Source: JBIYSM02 sp044759095
Lineage (GTDB): Bacteria; Bacillota; Bacilli; Brevibacillales; Brevibacillaceae
Direction of reading: 5' to 3'
Assembly: GCF_044759095.2 (NCBI RefSeq)
Contig: NZ_JBIYSM020000009.1
Location: forward strand, 41,875-105,874
Length of the DNA stretch: 64,000 nucleotides
Made by a program: the position numbers and the translations under genes. Positions 18,201-26,532 of this stretch are shown here, in pieces (the stretch's first letter is position 1; each line of letters begins with the position of its first letter). The notes beneath the pieces are model-generated. The model did not search any database. It worked only from the letters and a program-made list of their open reading frames with translations, and had not been told where the DNA came from.

Positions 18201-19164
18201 TTCCGAAATTGCTGAACTCGGAACTCTCCAGCTCGCTGTTGACGGATGCTACCGTCATAGGTTCGGCATACCCGGCCGGCCAGTACCCTTCCGCGTTGTC
18301 AAATTCGTTGCCAGAGGCCACGACGACCAGCACACCTTTGTCGGTCGCGTTTTTGATCGATTCTTCCAAGAGCTTGCTTCGGCCGGGTCCGCCGAGGCTC
18401 ATGTTAATGATGTCCGCTCCCATTTCCACCGCCTTGTCCACACCTGCAGCGATGGAAAGCGTAGTTCCCCAGCCTCGCTCGTCCAATACCTTGATCGGCA
18501 GGATTTTGACGTTTTCCTTGCCTGCCACGCCGGCAATTCCTTCCTCATTGTCCGCGTGGGCAGCAATAATTCCTGCTACGTGGGTACCGTGACTGTTGTC
18601 ATCCGTCCAATTCGTGCTGTTGTCCAGGGTATTGAAACCGGGCAGCACGCGGCCTGCCAAGTCGGGGTGGCCGGCATCCACACCGGTGTCGACCACAGCG
18701 ACGATTACCTGGTCCTTTTTCTGATCCGTCCAGGATGCCAGCTTGTCCCACGCCGCTTGTGCTCCCACTGCGGAAAGACCCCACTGTTCCTCCACCATCG
18801 GGTCATTCGTCGCCGGCGGCTGATCGGAGGTTTCGGCTATGGTGTACACGTAGTTGGGTTCCACAAATGCGACGTCCGGATCATTTTGCAGCTTGCGGGC
18901 AATCTCGGCCAACCTGCTTTCGTCTGCGCGGACCAGCGCCGTCTTCCCCATCCGCTTGACCGTCCGGAACCCCAGCTTTTCTCCCAGGACTTCCGAGCTG
19001 TTCGTTCCTTTCTGCTTGTAACGGACAATCAATTCACCCGCTATCCCCTTCTGCTTTTCCGGCCGCGTCCTCTCTTCAGCCAGACCTGGAGCAGCGAAAC
19101 CGACTCCCAACAGAGGTACGAGAATGCTCGCAACAATGATTTGCTTCCACTTCCATCTTCTCAT
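15229..19164 (-). CDS. Large secreted subtilisin-family (S8) serine protease
   Basis: This 1311-residue protein has a basic-hydrophobic signal peptide (1-29), an inhibitor-I9-like prodomain (about 42-108, GELIVRYKQ...FVEPNYVY) and a subtilisin catalytic domain (about 125-400). The catalytic residues are Asp159 (VVDTGVD), His192 (SHGTH) and Ser349 (GTSMATPHV), with oxyanion Asn286 (ASGNE). Some 900 residues follow that look like repeated beta-rich domains (Big/FN3-like), with no LPXTG or SLH motif visible. It is therefore probably released or loosely wall-bound. It has its own terminator and is flanked by unrelated genes. It is several times longer than a minimal subtilisin, and the role of the C-terminal part is unknown. 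Confidence 0.92.
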   Translation of the reverse strand: MRRWKWKQIIVASILVPLLGVGFAAPGLAEERTRPEKQKGIAGELIVRYKQKGTNSSEVLGEKLGFRTVKRMGKTALVRADESRLAEIARKLQNDPDVAFVEPNYVYTIAETSDQPPATNDPMVEEQWGLSAVGAQAAWDKLASWTDQKKDQVIVAVVDTGVDAGHPDLAGRVLPGFNTLDNSTNWTDDNSHGTHVAGIIAAHADNEEGIAGVAGKENVKILPIKVLDERGWGTTLSIAAGVDKAVEMGADIINMSLGGPGRSKLLEESIKNATDKGVLVVVASGNEFDNAEGYWPAGYAEPMTVASVNSELESSEFSNFGSPVDIAAPGEEVLSTVLYNDYEYYDGTSMATPHVAGVAALVKLAHPEWGAQEIRAALENTARDLDRPGYDAATGHGLVQAAPALSYMQEQVVQIVTPSTGSQVWGKVPIRVRVQQAGATQVNVYDENGQKVAEIPLAQGRGSIQWDSTAVSDGSHKLKLQAFGPDGQALGRDETLFLQVKNGLEAGVHLQIVDPEGEPARSSEVRLLRVEGHGYYDEVMRVYANGQGQALIPYSALLPKESYYAVVLYTDYDTERMHMKFRKLDRQAQAVTVDLRETVKVDVNVLAEGQSQSLEDVFFSFTPVMDGTILEPFTMAASAAKDGRVELNLPEGEYIGLAVRHAETGTAYYLRQTFTVDKETDRLEFDLDQAKELTFELPPSVDTAIWGTHNDMGPAVQLSKEGKLLLTADELDSFWIHLLDFEDEFVRVYELSQDEPMQLKEDHVIQLDQKPVVKVLPVEDEDEIYQPGDWVDLNYEIRYKQGLTLDYVYDFPLWLLELLRDLGSNITYKKDRDTGAIQIYRNEKLVFQSEEEESTLEDSVKVILVNEEGSDVWATRTWDFFRIPKEIDSGIYKIVADFTGLTFPVKASDSETLRDIEVRTDQSLSLKVLPPDKNDPIYYLGVEAIDSDTDEVVAWDYSGDELQLTGLERGKSYRFRISGITEAEVPIFVERALEVSEGSMEIDLSANPPAKVTVELDEGAVMELEKGGRVIPDFFIESGTDMLWIDKGTYTAIVTKAQGDDQYLYRTKLKIEHKEKGKKQKVSIHPDLSQLKAVQVESDGEHEIGVRSAGADSYYTFFTVESDDRLYLTSGDYEFVMLRTYQTDHGYAAVELDVQPRKTRNGYVFQLDEDYRAEVKTNKNGYRAGDLIEAEAVVTDSQGNRLNSVYWITPDPLAEISVPRRGTVNQDGEFALYAYDAQKRRFESLSMQEVAPEFTLMYGDEVIDQSRSVYNWNGYEVELPKDLKSGTYKLLFSLEGPFQMEASKEIAVRKR

Positions 19165-19267
19165 TTTTGCACGTCCCTATATTGATTTATGGATGATATC
19201 AGAACCCTATTATTCTACAGAATATGGAAAAAACATTCAATCCTCTGATTATTTTCCGTTACATGAT

Positions 19268-19300
19268 AAAAAGTGCCAACCGATGACGGAGGCACTTTTT
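19268..19300 (-). terminator. Intrinsic terminator of the metNIQ operon
   Basis: A 10-bp stem, AAAAAGTGCC (19268-19277) / GGCACTTTTT (19291-19300), lies 20 nt past the metQ stop with T residues on both sides. Confidence 0.88.
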
Positions 19301-19319
19301 CACTATGGATCAGCCGTGT

Positions 19320-20150
19320 TTATTGCTTCATCCACTGCGGCTTGAAGAATGAGCTGAATTCCTTGTCGATGAAGGCTTCAAATTCTGGAGATTCGATCAC
19401 TTCTTTCATATCTTTCACAAACTGCTTGTCTTTGTCGGCGGTGCGAACGGCAACCAGATTGAGGTAGTGCTCTGGCATGTTTTCGAGAACAAGTGCGCTC
19501 TTCAGATCCATTTTTGCGGCTAAAGCGAAGTTGCCAGGCACCAGGGAAAGATCCTGGCTGTCCACCGCACGCGGCAACTGAGCAGCTTCAACAGGTGTGA
19601 TGACGAGTTTTTTCTTGTTTTCTACGATATCTTTTTCCGAAATTTTAATAGGATCCGCATCTTTCTTTACCGTGATCAACCCTGCTTGCTGCAGTACAAC
19701 CAAAGCGCGTGCCAGGTTGGTAGGGTCATTGGGAATGGATACGCTGGCTCCGTCTGCAACCTCTTCAATGGCTTTGAACTTTTTCGAATAGATCCCCATT
19801 GGGCCTGTTGGCACCTTGATGATGCCGGTCAAATCAAGATTCTTATCCCGCGAGAAATTCGTTAGATAGATTTCGTTCTGGAACAGGTTTGCGTCGATGG
19901 AACCTTCCGCCAGGGTCAGATTCGGTTGGATGTAGTCGCTAAACTCCGTCACTTTCACGGTGTAGCCCTTTTTCTCAAGCAGGGGCGCAATGCCGTTTTT
20001 CACCATGTCCGTAAAAGGACCCGCGGTTGCTCCAAAATTGATTTGCTTGGTTTGGTCCGCGTTCCCGGCGGTCTCGCTGCTTCCGCACGCGGTCAACAAT
20101 ACGGAAGATGCCAAAAGTGTTCCTGCGATGATACCCCAGAGCTTTTTCAT
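19320..20150 (-). CDS. metQ: Methionine ABC transporter substrate-binding lipoprotein MetQ
   Basis: This 276-residue lipoprotein of the NlpA family has the lipobox LLTAC at the end of its signal peptide, so the mature protein is anchored by Cys22. The body shows the family pattern GATAGPFTDMVKNGIAPLLEKKGYTV and DPTNLARALVVLQQAGLI. It captures methionine (D or L) and delivers it to MetI/MetN. It is the last gene of metN-metI-metQ, and the SAM riboswitch upstream of metN fits this substrate. Confidence 0.94.
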   Translation of the reverse strand: MKKLWGIIAGTLLASSVLLTACGSSETAGNADQTKQINFGATAGPFTDMVKNGIAPLLEKKGYTVKVTEFSDYIQPNLTLAEGSIDANLFQNEIYLTNFSRDKNLDLTGIIKVPTGPMGIYSKKFKAIEEVADGASVSIPNDPTNLARALVVLQQAGLITVKKDADPIKISEKDIVENKKKLVITPVEAAQLPRAVDSQDLSLVPGNFALAAKMDLKSALVLENMPEHYLNLVAVRTADKDKQFVKDMKEVIESPEFEAFIDKEFSSFFKPQWMKQ

Positions 20151-20180
20151 GGTCGTTTCTCTCCTCTTTCTTCTATATTA

Positions 20181-20843
20181 TTATCGTTTATCCAACTTTT
20201 TGGCGAGCTTGTCACCCGCTGTCTGAATCAGTTGAACGAGAACGATCAAAACAACAACGGTGGTAAACATGATCGTATTGTCAAACCGGTAATAACCGAA
20301 ACGGATGGCCAGGTCGCCGATTCCTCCGCCCCCGACAATACCGGCCATGGCGGAAAAGCCCAACAAACTGATCGTCGTAACGGTAAGACCCAGGATGAGG
20401 CCGGAGCGAGCCTCTACCAGCAGTACCTTGAAAATGATTTGTCGGGTACTCGAACCCATGGCCAATGCTGCTTCAATCACTCCTCGGTTCACATCCTTTA
20501 AGGATGCTTCCACCAGCCGAGCGTAGAACGGAATCGCAGCAATCGTCAAAGGTACGGTAGCCGCTTTCGGCCCGACTGTTGTACCGGCGATCAGACTGGT
20601 TAACGGAATGAGGGCAACCAGCAAAATCACAAACGGCGTCGAGCGAATCACGTTGACCACGAAACCGCATATGCGATTGATCCACGGCCTCTCTCCCAAC
20701 AGACTGTTATCTGTGGTAAACAGCATCAACCCCAGTGGAATGCCCAACAGCGCAGCCAGGCTAACGGAAATGCTCATCATGAAAAAAGTTTCAAAGAACG
20801 CTTTCTGCAAATCAGGCAGAATCAGAGCGATGGACTCAAGCAT
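20181..20843 (-). CDS. metI: Methionine ABC transporter permease MetI
   Basis: This 220-residue protein has five or six membrane helices. The binding-protein-dependent transport loop that contacts the ATPase is seen as EAALAMGSSTRQIIFKVLL. It forms the channel of the methionine importer. It overlaps metN by 8 nt and precedes metQ, in the usual operon order. Confidence 0.94.
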   Translation of the reverse strand: MLESIALILPDLQKAFFETFFMMSISVSLAALLGIPLGLMLFTTDNSLLGERPWINRICGFVVNVIRSTPFVILLVALIPLTSLIAGTTVGPKAATVPLTIAAIPFYARLVEASLKDVNRGVIEAALAMGSSTRQIIFKVLLVEARSGLILGLTVTTISLLGFSAMAGIVGGGGIGDLAIRFGYYRFDNTIMFTTVVVLIVLVQLIQTAGDKLAKKLDKR

Positions 20844-21852
20844 ACGGAATCACCTCCGTTCCCGCTGTCTCTCGATTGAGGAATTCCAGTACTTTGGTCC
20901 GCTCCGTTGATTCTCCGATCAGCTCCATGATGAAAATGCCAAGCGGAATGTCCTGTATGTATTCGATATTTCCATGGAGGATGTTTGCTTCCACGGAAAA
21001 GGAACGAAGCATGGTCGAGATAATCGGTTTTTCTGCCCGCTCTCCCTGGAAGATTACCTTGACCAGTTCACTGTCTGGAGTGCGACGTTTCAAAAGATGA
21101 CCGGGCAGTTTTACTTCCAGGACGGATTGGACAAATTGTCGCGTCAGCTCCGTTTTCGGCGTGGCGAAGAGCTCATAGACCGGTCCTTCCTCCACAATTT
21201 TGCCGTTCGCCATGATGGCCACGCGATGACAGATTTCTTTTACGACTTCCATCTCATGTGTGATCAACACGATGGATAGTCCCAGTTTTTGATGAATCTC
21301 TTTCAGCAAATTGAGGATCGAGCGAGTCGTTTTCGGATCGAGCGCAGAGGTCGCTTCGTCACAAAGCAGGACTTTCGGAGAGTTGGCCAGTGCCCGTGCA
21401 ATTCCCACCCGCTGTTTCTGTCCTCCTGATAGCTGGGCAGGATAGGCGTTCGCTTTATCCGACAGCCCGACCAAATCCAACAGTTCTGTGATTCTGGTTT
21501 CAATCTCTGTTTTGCTTTTGCCCGCTACCTCCATCGGATAGGCGATGTTTCCCGCCACGGTACGATTGGCCATCAGATTAAAATGCTGAAAAATCATCCC
21601 GATGGACTGACGGACCTTGCGGAGCTCCTCATCGGAAAGAGCAGTCAAGTCGGTTCCCTCAATCAATACCTGACCGCTTGTCGGTCTTTCCAGCATGTTG
21701 ATACAGCGCAGGAGCGAGCTTTTCCCAGCCCCGCTGTACCCGACAATCCCGTAAATTTCCCCTTTCTGTATTTGCAGGGAAACATGATCAACAGCAGTCA
21801 CTTCTCTCTCTTTTGAGCTGTACACTTTCTGTACATGGCGAAGCTCAATCAT
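20836..21852 (-). CDS. metN: Methionine ABC transporter ATPase MetN
   Basis: This 338-residue ATPase has Walker A GYSGAGKSSLLR, signature LSGGQKQRVGIARAL, Walker B VLLCDEATSALD and the switch His in ITHEM. A C-terminal NIL domain (about 260-335) is the methionine-sensing regulatory domain known in this family. It is the first gene of metNIQ. A SAM-I riboswitch with its terminator and a copy of the hairpin repeat lie in its leader. Confidence 0.95.
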   Translation of the reverse strand: MIELRHVQKVYSSKEREVTAVDHVSLQIQKGEIYGIVGYSGAGKSSLLRCINMLERPTSGQVLIEGTDLTALSDEELRKVRQSIGMIFQHFNLMANRTVAGNIAYPMEVAGKSKTEIETRITELLDLVGLSDKANAYPAQLSGGQKQRVGIARALANSPKVLLCDEATSALDPKTTRSILNLLKEIHQKLGLSIVLITHEMEVVKEICHRVAIMANGKIVEEGPVYELFATPKTELTRQFVQSVLEVKLPGHLLKRRTPDSELVKVIFQGERAEKPIISTMLRSFSVEANILHGNIEYIQDIPLGIFIMELIGESTERTKVLEFLNRETAGTEVIPYA

Positions 21853-21871
21853 CTCGACACTCCCTTTTTTT

Positions 21872-21930
21872 ATAACCCAGCCGACTTAAGCAAACGCTGG
21901 TGTCGGCTGGGGCCCCGAACACTTTCCAAG
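21872..21930 (-). repeat. Hairpin repeat, copy 2 of 4
   Basis: On the minus strand this reads AAAGTGTTCGGGGCCCC, then the arms CCCAGCCGAC / GTCGGCTGGG (plus-strand 21902-21911 and 21876-21885). The loop contains AGCGTTTGC. The stem differs from the other copies at several positions, but every change is compensated. It lies in the metN leader, between the riboswitch terminator and the ribosome binding site. Confidence 0.8.
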
Positions 21931-21972
21931 TAGCTTCATGAAATGCCGAACTTCTATAAGTTCTGAAACACT

Positions 21973-22009
21973 AAAAAAACCGCCTCTCCTGACGAAGCAG
22001 AAGAGGCGG
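21973..22009 (-). terminator. Terminator of the SAM riboswitch expression platform
   Basis: The stem CCGCCTCT / AGAGGCGG (plus-strand 21980-22009), followed by seven T residues on the minus strand, lies downstream of the aptamer. It should form when SAM is bound and stop transcription before metN. Confidence 0.9.
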
Positions 22010-22043
22010 GACGTTATTACGAAAAGTAAAAAACGGCGTCGCT

Positions 22044-22151
22044 TCTTATCTTCCAGGAGTACTCCTGCAGGAATTGGCACCTTCATCTGTCATGGACAGA
22101 ATGGGTTGCCGAGGTATCTTCGGGCCTGTCCCTCCACCTCTCTTGATAAGA
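22044..22151 (-). promoter_or_regulatory. SAM-I (S-box) riboswitch aptamer upstream of metNIQ
   Basis: The minus strand shows the S-box signatures in order: CTTATCAAGAGAGGTGGAGG, then GGCCCGAAGATACCTCGGCA, then AGGTGCCAATTCC, and a closing GAAGATAAG that pairs with the 5' end as P1. A terminator follows at 21973-22009. High S-adenosylmethionine should switch off metNIQ. Confidence 0.95.
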
Positions 22152-22186
22152 AAAGGTTATTCATTTTATGAAAAGTTGTTCCTATC

Positions 22187-22693
22187 TTACTTTGAATATT
22201 CGATTATGTCAAACAAAAACTGCACAATCTCCTCAACCTGATCGGCCAGAAACACCGGGAGTACGGGATGGACGAACTGCTCCCGGCTGATGACCGCCAC
22301 TACATCGGACAGCGTATCCAGCAGTTCCGCATCGGATGGGTCCCGCAGCATGACCAGCTTCGGGTAACCCTCACGCTTAAACCCTTCCACCAGAACCAGA
22401 TCCGCTCCCGCTTCCCCCATTCGTTTCACCAGCTGCTGAAGGGGAACGGGCCTTTGCTCCACCATCGCCGTTTTGGTCGCTGACTGGATGGCCACGATGG
22501 ATGCGCCCGCTTCCCGGAACCGATAGGTGTCCTTTCCGGGCTGATCCCACTCAAAATCATGGCCGCCATCGTGCTTGATGACGCCCACGCGGATGCCCTC
22601 CCGCTCCAGCCCGGGAATCAGTTTGGCCAACAGTGTGGTCTTTCCCGAGTTGGAATAACCGACGAACTGAACAACACGCGGCTGGTCTCCCAT
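22187..22693 (-). CDS. mobB: Molybdopterin-guanine dinucleotide biosynthesis protein MobB
   Basis: This 168-residue P-loop GTPase has Walker A GYSNSGKTTLLAKL near the N-terminus and then GVIKHDGGHDFEWDQPGKDTYR, a MobB hallmark. It assists MobA in forming the guanine dinucleotide form of the molybdenum cofactor. Its ATG lies 4 nt after the moeA stop, with GGAAGGAG inside moeA, so it is translationally linked to the oxidoreductase-moeA operon. Confidence 0.93.
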   Translation of the reverse strand: MGDQPRVVQFVGYSNSGKTTLLAKLIPGLEREGIRVGVIKHDGGHDFEWDQPGKDTYRFREAGASIVAIQSATKTAMVEQRPVPLQQLVKRMGEAGADLVLVEGFKREGYPKLVMLRDPSDAELLDTLSDVVAVISREQFVHPVLPVFLADQVEEIVQFLFDIIEYSK

Positions 22694-22697
22694 CGCT

Positions 22698-23957
22698 TTA
22701 CTCCTTCCTGCTCCAGCTGGGGGAGCGGTGGGGGATGACGTCCACCGTTTCTCCGGCCTGTTTGCCCCTGCCTCCTGCCGGGATGACGATGAAACACTCG
22801 CTTTCCTTCAGGGTGCTGAGATTGCCGGACTTGTCGTTGCAGTCGGGATAGGCGTACAGAACGGCTTCCTTCTCCATCAACCGTCCACGCAGAAAGCGAG
22901 GGTACGGACACGGTTTCTCATAAGAAGTCGCCAACACGGCGCGTATTTTGCGAACACCCTGATCCCGCTGCCGAAGCATGTGCGCTAAAAACGGGCGGCC
23001 AAACAGCTCAAAGCCAAGGAAGCAGGCCCCTGGATTGCCGGACAGCCCGAGTAAGAGCTTGTCTCGAAAGACGGCTGCGGTAGTGGGACTGCCGGGCCGC
23101 ATCGCCACCCGATTGAACAACAGCTTCACATCGGGTTCGTCCGTCAGGGAGGCGATCACGTCAAAGTCGCCTACCGAGACACCGCCCGTGGTGATCATGG
23201 CATCCACCTGTTCCATGTAATTTTCCAGTGCCCGTTTGGCTTTCGTCAGGTCGTCGGGCAATCTTCCGAACCATACGGGAATGCCGCCCGCCTCGGCGAT
23301 CATGGCGGACAGCATCACCCCGTTGCTGTTGCGGATTTTCCCCGGAACAAGCGGCTGGTCTGCGTCAAGCAGCTCGCTGCCGGTGGCAAGCAGACCGATT
23401 CTTGGCTTTCGAACGACGGGTATCCTGGTGCAGCCGAAAGTGGCCAACAGTGCCAGCGTGCCTGCGTTGATCAGCTCGCCGGCAGCGGCAATTTTCGTGC
23501 CCTCGCACAGTTCTTCCCCCCGGCGGGAGATGTTCTCTCCCGGCTTCAGCTCCTTTTTTACACCGACGAGGGGGGAGAGGGTCCCGGGATGTACTGTCTG
23601 TTCGAACATCACGACGGCGTCCGCCCCTTTGGGCAGCATCGCGCCGGTCATGATGCGGCTTGCCGTGCCCGGTACAAGCTCTGCCTGCGGCACTTGACCT
23701 GCGGCGATCGTTTCCACGACCGACAAAAATACCGGTTGGTCCACCGTCGCTCCCCTGGTATCCGCCGCTCTCACGGCAAACCCGTCCAGCGGAGAGCGGT
23801 CAAACGGGGGCAGATCGCAGGTCGCATACAAGTCCCGTGCCACTGTCCTGCCGTATGCCTCATGGATGTCCACCTCTTCTTCCGGCAGGGAAATGTCTTC
23901 CGCCAGAAGCAGGTGCGCCGCTTCGTCCACATGAATGGTTTGCCGATGAAAACGCAT
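22698..23957 (-). CDS. moeA: Molybdopterin molybdenumtransferase MoeA
   Basis: This 419-residue enzyme inserts molybdenum into adenylylated molybdopterin. The order of motifs matches MoeA: PPFDRSPLDGFAVRAADT, RIMTGAMLPKGADAVVM, LLATGSELL, TTGGVSVGDFD, and a C-terminal beta-barrel domain. The ATG at 23957 has AGGGAGGA in front; the frame open to 24116 overlaps the upstream oxidoreductase gene. It starts 22 nt after that gene and is followed directly by mobB. Confidence 0.94.
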   Translation of the reverse strand: MRFHRQTIHVDEAAHLLLAEDISLPEEEVDIHEAYGRTVARDLYATCDLPPFDRSPLDGFAVRAADTRGATVDQPVFLSVVETIAAGQVPQAELVPGTASRIMTGAMLPKGADAVVMFEQTVHPGTLSPLVGVKKELKPGENISRRGEELCEGTKIAAAGELINAGTLALLATFGCTRIPVVRKPRIGLLATGSELLDADQPLVPGKIRNSNGVMLSAMIAEAGGIPVWFGRLPDDLTKAKRALENYMEQVDAMITTGGVSVGDFDVIASLTDEPDVKLLFNRVAMRPGSPTTAAVFRDKLLLGLSGNPGACFLGFELFGRPFLAHMLRQRDQGVRKIRAVLATSYEKPCPYPRFLRGRLMEKEAVLYAYPDCNDKSGNLSTLKESECFIVIPAGGRGKQAGETVDVIPHRSPSWSRKE

Positions 23958-23979
23958 GTTGTCCTCCCTAACGATCGCC

Positions 23980-26328
23980 CTATCCGACGCTTGTCTCCAG
24001 TTCTTCGATTCGTTTCTCCACATATTTGGTATCTTTGTGGGCGTGATATGTGTCCGCCTTTTCCACAACCACGGTTGTGTTGTACTCCGGAATACCCGCG
24101 TACTTTTCGTAGACACCCTTTGGAATCAGCACGTTTCCTTCCGGCCAGTACACCTGGATGTTGCCCTGTTTCGTCTCCGCGTACTTGGCCCGTCCGTGAA
24201 ACGTTCCATATCCATTATAGACGACAACCGCTTCACCGTCTCGAATATCCAGCGGCTTGGCGTCATCCGGATGAATCAACACATCGTAGCGGTCCGCTGC
24301 GTTAAACGGATCTGTTTCACTGTAGATCATCGAATTAAACTGCTTGCCCCGGCGGGTCGTCACGTAGAAGTGCCCTTCCGGCTTTCTAAGCTCCGGCACC
24401 ACAATGGGAATGAGATTGCCGCGGCCGTCCGGTGTCGGACAAATGCCGTCCTCGCACAGCCACGCCCCGCCCCATTGGAATACGTCTCCGCGGTTTTTCA
24501 GGTGCTGAATCCCGTCGTAGTTCGGGTTGGCAACGGCGATCTCGTCGCGAATCTGCTGTGCGGAGGTAAAGCTGATCAGGTGTTTTCTCTCCGGATGCAC
24601 ACGGGAGGCCAGATCGACGAATATCTCCCATTCTGGCCGCGCTTCACCAATCCGGGGGCCCTCAATTTCCGCACTGAAATAGACCATCCGCTCCGTGCTG
24701 GTCGAGGTTCCTCCTCCCGGCTGTTCATAGCGCGTCATCGCCGGCAGCACGATCACTTCCTCCTTGGCATCAACCAGCGTCGAGGTGTTGAAAATGATGT
24801 CCTGATGCACGCGCAGTTCCACGTTTTCCAGACATTTTCGCATAAAATCAGGGTCAGGCATCGTCTCCAAAAAGTTACCGCCGCTGGTGTAGAACAGTCT
24901 CGTCTTTCGTTCATGACCGTCCGGCAGCAGCGCGTTTTCCAGAGAAACCCCGACGATGTCCCCCTGCCATTTGGGTATCTCAAAGCCCCACACTTTTTCA
25001 ACCCGCGTCCAGGACTTCTCTTCAAAATCGCCGCCCGGCAGGCTGAATGGATCCGCCCCCATCTCACCGGAACCTTGCACCCCGGAGTGGCCGCGAATCG
25101 GCATCAGGCCGCAGTGCTGTCGTCCGAGAAACCCGCGCAGCAGGGCGAGATTGGCCACCTGCGAGATGTTGTCCGTCCCAAAACGGTGCTGCGTCAACCC
25201 CATGCTCCAGACGAATACGGCGGATTTGGATCGGGCCAGCAATTGGGCAAACTCCAGCATTTTTTCACGACTCGCGCCAGAGGATTTCTCAAGCAATTCC
25301 CAGTCCTGGCTCATTACATGGGCCTTCAGTTCTTCATAGCCGTTGACGTGCTTCTGCACAAACTCATGATGGATGGCCGATCCCGGTTCGCGCTCCTCCA
25401 TCTCGAACCAGTGCTTCATGACACCGTTCATGAAGGCGATATCGCCGCCTATGTTTACCTGAAAAAACTCGTCGACGATCTTGGTGCCGAAGACCGCACT
25501 TTCCGGAATGGACGGAATCCAGTACTTCTCCATCGCCGGTTCGCGGTACGGGTTGATCAGGACGATCTTCGTTCCCGCCTTCTTGGCCGCGTACATGTAC
25601 TTGGTCGAGACCGGCTGGTTGTTGGCGGGTACCGACCCCCAGAAGACCAGCACATCGGTGCCGATCCAGTCCTTGTAGTTGCAGCTGGAAGCACCGATGC
25701 CGACCGAGCGTTTCAAGGCCGTCTTGCTGGGCGAGTGGCAGATGCGGGAGGCGTTGTCGATATTGTTCGTGCCCAAAAAGCGGGCTACCTTCGCCGCTGT
25801 GTAGTACACTTCGTTGGTAATGCCGCGCGCTGTCAGGAAAAAGGCGAGCTGCTTGGGATCGATCGACTTGATCTTGGCGGCGATACGGTTGAGCGCCTCG
25901 TCCCAACTGATTCGTGTAAACTTGTTTTCACCCGGTTTCCGGGACAGTGGATACGGAATGCGACCCAGCTTTCGCAGCTGGCTGCTGTCCAGCTTCCGCA
26001 TCTCCTCTACATTTTCCAGCCACTTCGGGTCGATGGCCGGCATGGTGTTCAGCCGCAGGACGTTTAGCCGCGTCGTGCACAGATGCGGTCCCGTCAGCGT
26101 CTGGTCGTACAGCCCCGACACCCCGAGCGCACAGCCGTCGCATACTCCCTGTGTAAGGATGCGATAAGCGTAGCTGAGGTTGTCTCTGTTTTCATACACC
26201 ACCTTCAAGGTGTCACGGATGTGATGCGGCTTGATCTTCCCCAATCCCATCGGCGCCAGTGAAGCCCAAAGCGACGGCTTCAGAGACGTATCCAGTTTGA
26301 TCGGGCCAGTATGTTTTGTCTTTCCCAT
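23980..26328 (-). CDS. FdhF/YdeP-family molybdopterin oxidoreductase (formate dehydrogenase-like)
   Basis: This 782-residue protein has the molybdopterin oxidoreductase domain (about 140-540) and a C-terminal dinucleotide-binding domain (about 655-760). Cys197 in SRICHSPSK sits where E. coli FdhF has its metal-ligating selenocysteine. Near the N-terminus are CDGC (63-66) and Cys84, fewer cysteines than in typical [4Fe-4S] formate dehydrogenases; this is a feature of the YdeP branch, whose reaction is uncertain. Neighbouring moeA, mobB, mobA and fdhD fit a cofactor-dependent enzyme that needs sulfuration. The ATG at 26328 has AAGGAG eight bases upstream. A leader RNA element and a terminator precede it. 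Confidence 0.88.
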   Translation of the reverse strand: MGKTKHTGPIKLDTSLKPSLWASLAPMGLGKIKPHHIRDTLKVVYENRDNLSYAYRILTQGVCDGCALGVSGLYDQTLTGPHLCTTRLNVLRLNTMPAIDPKWLENVEEMRKLDSSQLRKLGRIPYPLSRKPGENKFTRISWDEALNRIAAKIKSIDPKQLAFFLTARGITNEVYYTAAKVARFLGTNNIDNASRICHSPSKTALKRSVGIGASSCNYKDWIGTDVLVFWGSVPANNQPVSTKYMYAAKKAGTKIVLINPYREPAMEKYWIPSIPESAVFGTKIVDEFFQVNIGGDIAFMNGVMKHWFEMEEREPGSAIHHEFVQKHVNGYEELKAHVMSQDWELLEKSSGASREKMLEFAQLLARSKSAVFVWSMGLTQHRFGTDNISQVANLALLRGFLGRQHCGLMPIRGHSGVQGSGEMGADPFSLPGGDFEEKSWTRVEKVWGFEIPKWQGDIVGVSLENALLPDGHERKTRLFYTSGGNFLETMPDPDFMRKCLENVELRVHQDIIFNTSTLVDAKEEVIVLPAMTRYEQPGGGTSTSTERMVYFSAEIEGPRIGEARPEWEIFVDLASRVHPERKHLISFTSAQQIRDEIAVANPNYDGIQHLKNRGDVFQWGGAWLCEDGICPTPDGRGNLIPIVVPELRKPEGHFYVTTRRGKQFNSMIYSETDPFNAADRYDVLIHPDDAKPLDIRDGEAVVVYNGYGTFHGRAKYAETKQGNIQVYWPEGNVLIPKGVYEKYAGIPEYNTTVVVEKADTYHAHKDTKYVEKRIEELETSVG

Positions 26329-26377
26329 GAGGTACACTCCTTCCTGTTGATCCGCATGAATCGGCTTGCTGGAGAAA

Positions 26378-26437
26378 GAGAAAACCACCATGAAGCTGCC
26401 TCCCTGTTTCCCAATGGAAGGACTGTTCACGGTGGTT
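26378..26437 (-). terminator. Terminator-like hairpin in the leader of the FdhF/YdeP gene
   Basis: On the minus strand AACCACCGTGAA (26426-26437) pairs with TTCATGGTGGTT (26383-26394), with one mismatch, and TTTCTCTTTC follows. It lies directly after the conserved leader element and 50 nt before the start codon. It is well placed to act as the expression platform of a riboswitch or attenuator. Confidence 0.7.
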
Positions 26438-26440
26438 GCT

Positions 26441-26530
26441 CATTGGCAGGTTCGCTACCAAGCGTCAACTACACGCGCCATGGGTGAACGCTTAAGTCCA
26501 ACCGGTAGGCAGGGACGCTGCTTCGCTTGG
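26441..26530 (-). promoter_or_regulatory. Conserved leader RNA element, copy B (candidate riboswitch)
   Basis: On the minus strand this 90-nt stretch shares with copy A (28551-28643) the blocks AGCGTNCCTGYC, CCGGT, GTTGAYGCT and GGTAGCGNACCTGCCRATGA in the same order. It lies between the DUF2294 stop and a terminator hairpin before the oxidoreductase gene. The context suggests control by molybdenum or tungsten cofactor, but I could not match it with certainty to a known class. Confidence 0.6.
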
Positions 26531-26532
26531 GC

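Noticed and set aside
17632..19185. Plus-strand open frame of 517 codons opposite the protease domain
   Set aside because: It reads across the catalytic domain and signal peptide of the real gene; no start signal or motif.
23956..26067. Plus-strand open frame of 703 codons antisense to the FdhF/YdeP-type gene
   Set aside because: It mirrors a well-supported molybdoenzyme gene, has no ribosome site and its translation has no domain character (His/Arg/Val-rich shadow).
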